A stretch of 64,000 bases of DNA from Gordonia sp. OPL2 (GTDB lineage Bacteria > Actinomycetota > Actinomycetes > Mycobacteriales > Mycobacteriaceae): positions 1 through 64,000 of the forward strand of contig NZ_RKME01000017.1 in NCBI RefSeq assembly GCF_003797825.1. Direction: 5' to 3'. The notes beneath the pieces are model-generated. The model was not told where the DNA came from. It searched no databases and worked only from the letters and a program-made list of their open reading frames with translations. Numbering within the stretch: position 1 is the stretch's first letter; each line of letters opens with the position of its first letter. Positions 32,097-39,507 of this stretch are shown here, piece by piece. Both the position numbers and the translations under genes were made by a program.

Positions 32097-33088
32097 TCGC
32101 CGACGACGTCCTGTTCCCGGCCGCGGCCGAGGTCGATCGCAGCGGCGAGATCCCCACCTCGCACTGGACACAGCTCGCCGACGCCGGGCTGTTCGGCATC
32201 GCGGCCCCCGAGGAGGCCGGCGGACCGGGTCTGGGGTTCGAGCAGGTCGTGGAGGTCCTCGAGGTCATCATCTCCGGTTGCCTCTCAACCGGATTCACCT
32301 GGCTGCAGCATCACGGTGTGGTCATCTCACTCGCCGGCACGACCAACTCCGCGCTCCGCAGAGAACTCTACGACGACGCCCGCGAGGGACGAGTCCGCGC
32401 GGGCGTCGCGTATGCGGGGGTGGTTCCGACACCCCCGCGGATGCGCGCGACCCGCACCGATCGCGGGTGGGTGTTCGACGGCTACGCACCCTTCGTCAGC
32501 GGGTGGGGCATCGTCGACGTGCTGCAGGTGTCGGCCCGCGACGTGGAGACCGACGACGTGATCGCCGCTATCGTGCCGATCGACCCGTGCCCACCGGACA
32601 TCGAGGTCATGCCACTGCATCTCGGCGCGGTCGACGCGTCGCACACTGTCGCACTGAAGATCTCCGGCCTCGCCGTGGCCGACGAACGCGTGGTCAGCCG
32701 CGTGACGCTCGACGACTTCTTCGCCTCCCAGAACGTCGGGGTCCGACTGAACGGCACCCTGCCGCTCGGACTCCTCCGTCGCTGCACCTCGCTGCTCGAC
32801 ATCTCCGGCCACAGCGACGCGGCCCGCGCGATACGTGAACGCAGCAGCCACGTGCGCTCGCGCCTCGACGCCGGAATGGCCGACGCCGCGGCGCTGATCG
32901 AGGCGCGAGCCGACGCCGCGCAACTCGCGCTCGACGCGACCGCCACCCTGATCGCGGCGGAGGGGGGTCGTGCACTGCTGCGCGGCAGCACCCCCGAACG
33001 GCTCGCCCGCGAAGCGCTGTTCACCCTCGTGGCGGCCAGCCGTCCACAGTTGAAAGATCTTCTGGTGGAACGCTTCAGCGGCCTGTGA
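32042..33088 (+). CDS. Acyl-CoA dehydrogenase-family protein
   Basis: 348 residues. The N-terminal helical domain (DVLFPAAAEVDRSGEIPTSHW, then GLFGIAAPEEAGGPGLGFEQVV) matches the acyl-CoA dehydrogenase fold. The middle domain is shorter than usual (VSGWGIVDVLQVSARD) and the C-terminal helical domain is weakly conserved. The usual E-G-T/S-x-N and GG-x-G-Y motifs are missing, so it may lack normal dehydrogenase activity. The GTG is fixed by TAGGCT 6 nt upstream. Its 5' end has been duplicated three times upstream. The last 14 bases overlap the end of the convergent M20 gene. Confidence 0.78.
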   Translation: MTIDPDTRRTRLIEDAYRIADDVLFPAAAEVDRSGEIPTSHWTQLADAGLFGIAAPEEAGGPGLGFEQVVEVLEVIISGCLSTGFTWLQHHGVVISLAGTTNSALRRELYDDAREGRVRAGVAYAGVVPTPPRMRATRTDRGWVFDGYAPFVSGWGIVDVLQVSARDVETDDVIAAIVPIDPCPPDIEVMPLHLGAVDASHTVALKISGLAVADERVVSRVTLDDFFASQNVGVRLNGTLPLGLLRRCTSLLDISGHSDAARAIRERSSHVRSRLDAGMADAAALIEARADAAQLALDATATLIAAEGGRALLRGSTPERLAREALFTLVAASRPQLKDLLVERFSGL

Positions 33089-34433
33089 GCCGCGACGCGT
33101 ACTCCTTCAGGAAGGTCGCCTCGACGACTGCCATGTTCTCGATCTCGGTGGGGTCGACGCTTTCGTTGGGTGCATGGATCAGGCAGAGGGGTTCCTCGAC
33201 TCCGAGCAACATGATCTCGGCATCCGGGTAGGTCTCGGCGAAGACATTGCACAGCGGAATCGAACCGCCCTGCCCCATCAGCAACACGTCCGTCCCGTAG
33301 GCCCGCTTCATCGCGTCGACCATCGTGTCGTAGCCCGGTCCGGACGTCGCCCCGGTGAACGGGGAGCCGTCGGCCTCCCGTTCGAAGGAGACCTTCACGT
33401 GCCACGGCGCGACATCGGTGAGGTGAGCGATCAACGCATCCTGCGCGTGCTTGGCATTCATCCCCGGGGGCACCCGCAGGTTGATCCGGGCCCGCGCCCG
33501 CGGCACGATCGACGCCGACGACCCGACCACGGGCGGACAGTCGATGCCCAGAACGGTCGCCGCGGGTCTGGCCCAGACCATATCGGACACGCGACCCGAC
33601 CCGAGCAGATCGACGCCGTCGAGCACGTTGGCGTCGGTGCGGAACGACTCCGCGGGATAGTCGACGCCCGGCCAGGTGGCGGAGGCATCGAGCCCGGCGA
33701 CCGTCGTGTTGCCGTTGGCATCGCGCAAGGACGCGAGCATTGTGATCAACGCCGCCAACGCATCGGGCGCGGCGCCGCCGAACATGCCGGAATGCATGGC
33801 CGACGACAGCGTCTCGACACTCACGACGATGTTCGCGATGCCGCGCAGGCTGGTGGTGAGGCTGGGCCTGCCGACGGCGAAATTGCCGGAGTCACAGACG
33901 AGTATTGCGTCTGCGCGCAACAGGTCGGGGTTGCGCGGGACGAAATCCTCCATCCCGCCGGTGCCCTGCTCCTCGGAGCCCTCTCCCACGATGGTGATGT
34001 TCACCGGGATGTCGCCGTCGAGCGCGCGCAGCGCCGTCAGATGCATCGCGATGTTGCCCTTGCAGTCCGCCGCGCCCCGGCCGTACCAGCGACCGTTGCG
34101 TTCGGTGAGGGACCAGACGGGTGAATCCCATTCGTCCTCGCCGAGCGGAGGCTGGACGTCGTGGTGGAAATAGAGGAGAACCGTCGGTGCGTCGTCGGGG
34201 CCGGCGAGGTGACCGGTCACCGCTTTGCTGCCGTCGGCGGTCACGTGGGAGTCGACGTCGGAAAAGCCCACATCGGTGAAGGCCTCCTGCAGCCAGTCGA
34301 CCATTTTGTCGCACTCCTCCGGCGGCGATTGCTCCGGATCATGTACCGAGCGGAATCCCACCATCGCGGTGAGATCGGACTGGGCCTGCGGCATCAGGCC
34401 GCGTACCCGTTCCCGTAGTGCGTCGTCCGTCAT
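33075..34433 (-). CDS. M20-family metallopeptidase (dipeptidase/carnosinase type)
   Basis: 452 residues. Metal site motifs are LLYFHHDVQPP, WYGRGAADCKGNIAMHL and EGSEEQGTGG (general base Glu and ligand Glu), and a C-terminal LIHAPNESVDPTEI supplies the last His. The insert dimerisation domain lies near residues 215-370. This branch cleaves dipeptides such as Xaa-His or Cys-Gly. The ATG has GAGGAGAG upstream. It overlaps the convergent acyl-CoA dehydrogenase gene by 14 bases and starts 37 bases after the DHA2 transporter stop. Confidence 0.92.
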   Translation of the reverse strand: MTDDALRERVRGLMPQAQSDLTAMVGFRSVHDPEQSPPEECDKMVDWLQEAFTDVGFSDVDSHVTADGSKAVTGHLAGPDDAPTVLLYFHHDVQPPLGEDEWDSPVWSLTERNGRWYGRGAADCKGNIAMHLTALRALDGDIPVNITIVGEGSEEQGTGGMEDFVPRNPDLLRADAILVCDSGNFAVGRPSLTTSLRGIANIVVSVETLSSAMHSGMFGGAAPDALAALITMLASLRDANGNTTVAGLDASATWPGVDYPAESFRTDANVLDGVDLLGSGRVSDMVWARPAATVLGIDCPPVVGSSASIVPRARARINLRVPPGMNAKHAQDALIAHLTDVAPWHVKVSFEREADGSPFTGATSGPGYDTMVDAMKRAYGTDVLLMGQGGSIPLCNVFAETYPDAEIMLLGVEEPLCLIHAPNESVDPTEIENMAVVEATFLKEYASRLTGR

Positions 34434-34470
34434 CAGCTCTCCTCGCTCTCGATCCGATCTTCCCAGCGTG

Positions 34471-36030
34471 TCACGACGTCTGCCTGGTGTCCGCCGACTG
34501 CGTGGTCTGCGCGCGTGGCCACACGTACCACACCACGACCACTGCGATGACCGTCAGGACAGCTGTGACGACCATGGTCAGTCCGAGGCCGTGCGAGAAC
34601 GCGATGATCACGGCGTCGGTGACCTTGCGCTGCAGTTCGGCCGGCAGACGCGCCAGCGCGTCGGCGTACGACGACGAGTTCACCAGTGCGGCACGCACCT
34701 GATCGACCTCGTCGGCGGTCAGGCCTGAATCCTGCACCGCCCGATCGGAATCGGCCGAGGTGAGCGCTCGGGTGATCGCGGTGAGCAGTGCGACACCGAG
34801 CGCGCCCCCGACCATGCTCGACATCTTGAAGACACCGGCGGCGGTGCCCGACAGTCGGGCCGGTACGGTGCCGACCGCCGTGTTCGACACCGGCGTGGAC
34901 AGCAGGCCGAGGCCACAGCCGATGACGACCAGTGCCGCCGCCATCAACCACAGCGACGAGTCCGCGTGCAGGGGCCCGAGAACGGCGAACCCGACGGCGA
35001 GGACCACGAGGCCGAGCAGGACCGGCCATCGGCCACCGACCCTGCTGTCCAGACGGCCACCGACCGGGATCAGAGCGAAGATGCCCAGAGTCGCGGGCAA
35101 CATGAGGAGTCCCGCCTCGACCGCGCTGTAGCCACGGGCGTTCTGCAACCACAGCACGAGCAGATAGCTGAGGCCGGCATAGCCCAGGTTCATCACCAGG
35201 TTCGCGGTCAGCGCTCCGTCGTAGGCGCGTAGCCGGAACAACGATAGGTCGACGAGCGGGGCCGCAACGCTGCGTTCGATCAGCACCCAGGCGACGGCGA
35301 GAACCACGGCCGCGACGAACAACCCGATCACGAGCGGATCCGTCCAGCCGGCCGACGGTCCGTCGGTCAGCGCGTACAGCAACGCGAACACGGCGAGCGC
35401 GATGGCGCCCAGTCCGACCCAGTCGATGCGGCGATCGGCGGCGCTGTCCACCGCCTCCGGGGTGACCGCTCGGATGACGGCGAAGGCGATCACGGCGAGC
35501 GGGACGTTGATCCAGAACAGCCACTGCCACCCCGGGCCGTCCGTGAGCACGCCGCCGATGGCCGGCGCGAGCGCCTGCCCTCCCCACGCGACCGCCTGCC
35601 AGACACCGAAGGCCGTCAACTGTGCCCGCCCCGAGAACTGCTCAGGGATCAGTGCCAGGGTGGCCGGCAGGATGAGCGCGGCACCGATTCCCATCAGCCC
35701 GCGGCCGACGATCAGGGTCGTCACTCCGGGAGCGAGGGCGGCGATCGCCGAACACGCCGCGAACACGAGGATGCCGAGTTGCAGGATACGTCGCTGCCCG
35801 AAGATGTCGCCGAACTTGCCGGCAGCGATGACGAGCGCACCTGCGGCGAGACTGAACGCATTGTTGGCCCACTGGAGTCCGCCGAGATCGGCATGCATCT
35901 CGTCGGCGATCGTCGGTGTGGCGACACCGAAGTCGGCGAAGGCCAGCCAGACGAGACCGGCCGCGGTGCAGGTCGCGGCCAGTGAGATCCATCGTCGCGA
36001 CCCGGTCGCGTCGGGGTCCGCCACGGTCAC
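34471..36030 (-). CDS. DHA2-type (14-helix) drug efflux transporter
   Basis: 519 residues with about 14 helices. MFS motif A reads GKFGDIFGQRRILQLG, and the first-helix motif has drifted to ADFGVATPTIADEM. A periplasmic loop near residues 420-470 and the EmrB/QacA-like length place it in DHA2. It probably exports hydrophobic drugs or metabolites; substrate unknown. The GTG at 36030 overlaps the upstream stop as GTGA. Third gene of a coupled unit with the amino-acid permease and a small membrane protein. Confidence 0.85.
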   Translation of the reverse strand: MTVADPDATGSRRWISLAATCTAAGLVWLAFADFGVATPTIADEMHADLGGLQWANNAFSLAAGALVIAAGKFGDIFGQRRILQLGILVFAACSAIAALAPGVTTLIVGRGLMGIGAALILPATLALIPEQFSGRAQLTAFGVWQAVAWGGQALAPAIGGVLTDGPGWQWLFWINVPLAVIAFAVIRAVTPEAVDSAADRRIDWVGLGAIALAVFALLYALTDGPSAGWTDPLVIGLFVAAVVLAVAWVLIERSVAAPLVDLSLFRLRAYDGALTANLVMNLGYAGLSYLLVLWLQNARGYSAVEAGLLMLPATLGIFALIPVGGRLDSRVGGRWPVLLGLVVLAVGFAVLGPLHADSSLWLMAAALVVIGCGLGLLSTPVSNTAVGTVPARLSGTAAGVFKMSSMVGGALGVALLTAITRALTSADSDRAVQDSGLTADEVDQVRAALVNSSSYADALARLPAELQRKVTDAVIIAFSHGLGLTMVVTAVLTVIAVVVVWYVWPRAQTTQSADTRQTS

Positions 36031-36431
36031 CGGGCGTAGCGCTGGTCGGCGATGAACTCGCGGACGGTGTCGATGTTCTCCGGGCAGTAGACCTCGACGA
36101 TCAGCCGCAAGCCTTGGAAGACGTTCTCCGTCAGCACGATCGGCCGCACATAGAACTCGCCGCCGACACCGATCTGCGTCTTGAGGTGACCGAGTGCGGT
36201 CTCGCTGCCCGCCGCGGCGCAGACGGTGCCGCCATCGTCGCCGAAGATCTCGGCGACCTGACGGGCGTCGAGGGGAGTCGGGATCCCGTTCGCGTCGTAC
36301 GCCGCGATCAGGCGGTCGGCCTTGGCGACGGCCTCGGCGTTGTCGCGGTTGTGGTCCCACGCCACCATCATCACGACCAGCAGCACCGCGAGGACGCCGC
36401 CGACAGTCCAGTAGATCGCCTTGTGGCTCAT
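36027..36431 (-). CDS. Small membrane-anchored hypothetical protein
   Basis: 134 residues. One N-terminal helix (IYWTVGGVLAVLLVVMMVAW) is followed by a soluble domain outside the membrane with two Cys residues (DGGTVCAAAG and VEVYCPENIDTV) that could form a disulfide. No family is recognised. Both ends overlap neighbours by four bases (ATGA with the permease upstream, GTGA with the DHA2 gene downstream), so its amount is probably tied to theirs; it may be an accessory subunit (inference). Confidence 0.75.
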   Translation of the reverse strand: MSHKAIYWTVGGVLAVLLVVMMVAWDHNRDNAEAVAKADRLIAAYDANGIPTPLDARQVAEIFGDDGGTVCAAAGSETALGHLKTQIGVGGEFYVRPIVLTENVFQGLRLIVEVYCPENIDTVREFIADQRYAR

Positions 36432-37897
36432 GCCGTCTGCTCCTCTGGATTGGCCGGGACGCTCCAGCTCGGTTTCCGAAGCGCGATGAGCGCGGCCGGG
36501 ATGATCAGCCCGAGCAGCAGGATGCCGCCGCCGACGATGCCGACGAACACCCACGGACTCCCGCCACCGAACTGTGACGGCGGAACGAAACTGATGGCGA
36601 TGGCAGCGATCGACGCGACGAAGCCGACACCGCAGAGTAGAGGCAGTGCCGGAGCGCGATATCCGCGTGGATGGTCCGGCGCGATCTTGCGCAGCCGGTA
36701 GGCGGCGATGAACAACCAGAGGTACACCAGGAGGTAGACCGATGTCGTGATCGTCATGAAGATCCAGTAGGCGTTGGACACCGCGGGCACGAGTGCGAAC
36801 AGCAGCGCGAGCAGTGTCGTCACCCAACCCTGTGCGACGAGAATGTTCTGCTGGACTCCGACCTTGTTGGTCTTCTGAAAGTACGGTGGCAGATAGCCGC
36901 CGTCCCGGGCGACCAGCAGCAGACTCTTGGACGGTCCCGACAGCCAGGTCATGAACCCGGCCAGCGACGCAATGACGATGGCGAGGCCGACCAACGGAAC
37001 GAGCCACTGTAAACCGAAGTGGCCGAACACCACCGAGAACGCCTGCATCACCCCGGCCGTCAGACTGATCTGATCGCCGGGCACCACCCAGGAGATGGCG
37101 AGCGGCGGGAGGATGAGGATGACGAGCACGAGGATGACCGCGAGGAACATCGAGCGCGGGAACTGCCGGCCCGGATCCTTGAGCTCGTTGACGTGCACCG
37201 CGTTCATCTCCATGCCGGAATAGGCGCCGAAGTTGCTGACGATCAGCACGATGCTCGCGATGCCGGTCCAGGCCGGCAGCAGGTTGCTGCCGCTCATCGG
37301 CGCCGCCGACGGATTGCCCTGCAGCAGATACACGATGCCGAGGATCACGAGCAGTGCACCGGGGATCAGGGTGCCGACGAGCACTCCGCTCGACGCCAGT
37401 TTCGCGATGACGCCGATGCCGCCTCGCAAGGCGAGAAGGACACCGGCCCAATAGACGACGATGATGACCACCGCCGTGAAGACACCGCTGGAGGCGAGAT
37501 CCGGGTCGATGACGTAGGCCAGGGTGCTCGCCACGAACGACAGCAAGGTCGGGTAGTAGAAGATGGTCATCGCGAACTGATGCCAGGCGGCGGCGAAACC
37601 CATGTTCGGCGAGATGCCCTCGGTCACCCAACGGTAGACACCGCCCGGCCACCCGGAGGCGAGCTCCGCGGACACCAGGGCCGTGGGGACGAGGAACACG
37701 ATCGCCGGGAGCACGTACAGGAACACACACGCCAGGCCGTAGACGGCCATCGTCGGCGCGGGCCGCAGACTGGCCACCGACGACACCGTCATCAGGGCGA
37801 GTGCGGTCCAGGTGATGTAGTTCGTCGCCGGACGTGCGGTGACCGCCGCCCTCTCGCCGCCGCCGGTATCGCCACGGGTCACGGGATCGTCCGCCAT
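36428..37897 (-). CDS. Amino acid permease of the APC superfamily, glutamate/GABA antiporter-like
   Basis: 489 residues with about 12 helices. The family pattern near helix 1 is SVASLRPAPTMAVYG, helix 2 has FLVPTALVSAELASGWPGGVYRWV, and helix 6 has SNFGAYSGMEMNAVHVNELKDPGRQFPRS. These match the YjeM/GadC branch, which exchanges glutamate, GABA or related amino acids. Exact substrate uncertain. The ATG follows AGAGGTGAT. First gene of a three-gene coupled unit. Confidence 0.85.
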   Translation of the reverse strand: MADDPVTRGDTGGGERAAVTARPATNYITWTALALMTVSSVASLRPAPTMAVYGLACVFLYVLPAIVFLVPTALVSAELASGWPGGVYRWVTEGISPNMGFAAAWHQFAMTIFYYPTLLSFVASTLAYVIDPDLASSGVFTAVVIIVVYWAGVLLALRGGIGVIAKLASSGVLVGTLIPGALLVILGIVYLLQGNPSAAPMSGSNLLPAWTGIASIVLIVSNFGAYSGMEMNAVHVNELKDPGRQFPRSMFLAVILVLVILILPPLAISWVVPGDQISLTAGVMQAFSVVFGHFGLQWLVPLVGLAIVIASLAGFMTWLSGPSKSLLLVARDGGYLPPYFQKTNKVGVQQNILVAQGWVTTLLALLFALVPAVSNAYWIFMTITTSVYLLVYLWLFIAAYRLRKIAPDHPRGYRAPALPLLCGVGFVASIAAIAISFVPPSQFGGGSPWVFVGIVGGGILLLGLIIPAALIALRKPSWSVPANPEEQTA

Positions 37898-38092
37898 CTG
37901 ATCACCTCTCAGAGTTGCTCCGGCTCGCGGTGCCCGGGACCGGGCGAACAGGCCGGATCACAGCTGAAGGGAGAGTCGCACCCGGTCGACATCGGGAGCA
38001 TCACCCGCGGCGGGTGATGTTGTGAGGCCCGTGATCACCGCGACGACCACGCGCGAGACCTCGATCGCCTCATCTCGGATAATGTCTGCACG

Positions 38093-39085
38093 GTGACCGC
38101 CGCCGCGCCCCCGCTCCTCGTGTGGCGCTGGCTGCCGGCACTGGCCGCTCTCGTCGCGGCGACGCCGGCCGTCCTCGTCACCGGGCTGGTGGATGTCCGT
38201 TCGGGCGTGACACTCGGAGTCGGCATGATCCCGTCGCTCGTCGTCGGGATTCCGCGGGAACGCCGGCGGCGGGTGGTGATCCTGGCGGCCTCACTGATCC
38301 TGGGCATCCCCATCACCATCGGTTCATCGGTCTCGCCGTGGCCGTTGCTCGCATGCGCCACGATGTTCGTACTCCCCGTCGTCGCCACATGGTGCGGACC
38401 GCGACTGCACCGGCCGCGACTCGCCCTCCTGCTGATCATCTTGGCGCCACCGCTCGTCGGCATCGGGCTGAGCCTCGACGGCCTCTCGGCCGGACTGAGA
38501 ATCACCGGCCTGTTCATCGCGGGCGGTGTGATCACGTTCGCCGTCGCGATCGCCCTGCCGGAACGCTGGCTCGCCGAACCCACCGACGGGCCGATGACGG
38601 CGACAGGACTGCCGGGAATCGCCTACGGCGTGCTGGTGGGGCTCGTCGGCCTCGTCACCGCCACGATCGGATTCCTCCTGGACCTCGACCACGTCGGTTG
38701 GGCCTGCGCAGCAGCACTTCTGGTGATGCGCCCCGACGCCCACCTGCAGCAGTGGCGGACGGTGGGGCGGTTCGTGTCCGTACTCGTCGGGGCATCCGCC
38801 GCGGCAGGACTGGTCGAGCTCGGCGCCGGCCCCTGGGCAGTGGCCGCGGCCGTCGCGCTCGCCCTCGTGGCGGCGGCCGCGACGCGTGGGAGCCGCTGGT
38901 ACATCCTGCCGACGTTCACCACCTTCCTGGTCATCCTGATGCTGAGCTACCCGGACTCGGTGCAGGCGACGGGCCGCCTGACCGAACGCGTATCCGAGAC
39001 CGTGCTGGGACTCGTCGTCGCCGCGGTCGTCGGCATCGGCGGATCGGCGCTCCTCCGCGCGCGCGAGCACACCTCGTCTCTGTAG
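38093..39085 (+). CDS. FUSC-like membrane protein
   Basis: 330 residues and about ten hydrophobic helices in two blocks of five. It resembles the aromatic-acid exporter/FUSC family, including LDHVGWACAAALLVMRPDAHLQQWRTVGRFV, the place where family members carry a conserved Arg-x-x-G-T segment. The large C-terminal cytoplasmic domain of AaeB is absent. Likely an exporter or channel of small organic acids; low certainty on substrate. TAATGT ends 7 nt before the GTG. Divergent from the permease unit. Confidence 0.7.
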   Translation: MTAAAPPLLVWRWLPALAALVAATPAVLVTGLVDVRSGVTLGVGMIPSLVVGIPRERRRRVVILAASLILGIPITIGSSVSPWPLLACATMFVLPVVATWCGPRLHRPRLALLLIILAPPLVGIGLSLDGLSAGLRITGLFIAGGVITFAVAIALPERWLAEPTDGPMTATGLPGIAYGVLVGLVGLVTATIGFLLDLDHVGWACAAALLVMRPDAHLQQWRTVGRFVSVLVGASAAAGLVELGAGPWAVAAAVALALVAAAATRGSRWYILPTFTTFLVILMLSYPDSVQATGRLTERVSETVLGLVVAAVVGIGGSALLRAREHTSSL

Positions 39086-39195
39086 AGGGTCCGCAACTCA
39101 CCCATCTTCATCCGCAACGGATGATGTCGCCCAGCGGGTGCGACGAGCACGCTGACGGAGCAGCGCGACACGACCACGATCGGCGGGACGACCAC

Positions 39196-39405
39196 ATGGA
39201 TCGCCATGAGTACGAGTTCCTGGTGGACGGGGCACTGTCCGACCGTGTCCTCGCCAGCTTCCCGGAACTGGCTGCTCTTCCTGATCATGGACGCACGGCG
39301 ACAAGGCTTTTCGGTGAACTGCCGGATACCGCGGCGGCGCGGGGTGTCATCGCGCGACTCGATTCACTCGGGCTCACCCTGCTCGAGTTCCGCCGACGGC
39401 CCTGA
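39196..39405 (+). CDS. Small hypothetical protein
   Basis: 69 residues: MDRHEYEFLVDGALSDRVLA, then ASFPELAALP, ending LLEFRRRP. Alternating acidic and hydrophobic residues suggest a small ferredoxin-like alpha/beta fold seen in other actinobacterial short ORFs, but no named family is recalled with confidence. The ribosome site is weak; the frame stays open upstream within the FUSC gene, so the start is a choice. Confidence 0.55.
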   Translation: MDRHEYEFLVDGALSDRVLASFPELAALPDHGRTATRLFGELPDTAAARGVIARLDSLGLTLLEFRRRP

Positions 39406-39507
39406 GCGTCGGGTGACGCTCTTCTCCGGCGCGAGGGCGAACTCGATCGGTGCCGGTCCAGGTGGTCGCCGAGTCGTGGCCGAGTCGGGTTCGGCGTTGC
39501 CGACGGT

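Noticed and set aside
36027..37730. A 567-residue fusion of the small membrane protein to an upstream frame
   Set aside because: The upstream part is an Arg-rich shadow of the amino-acid permease. The real gene starts at the ATG overlapping the permease stop.
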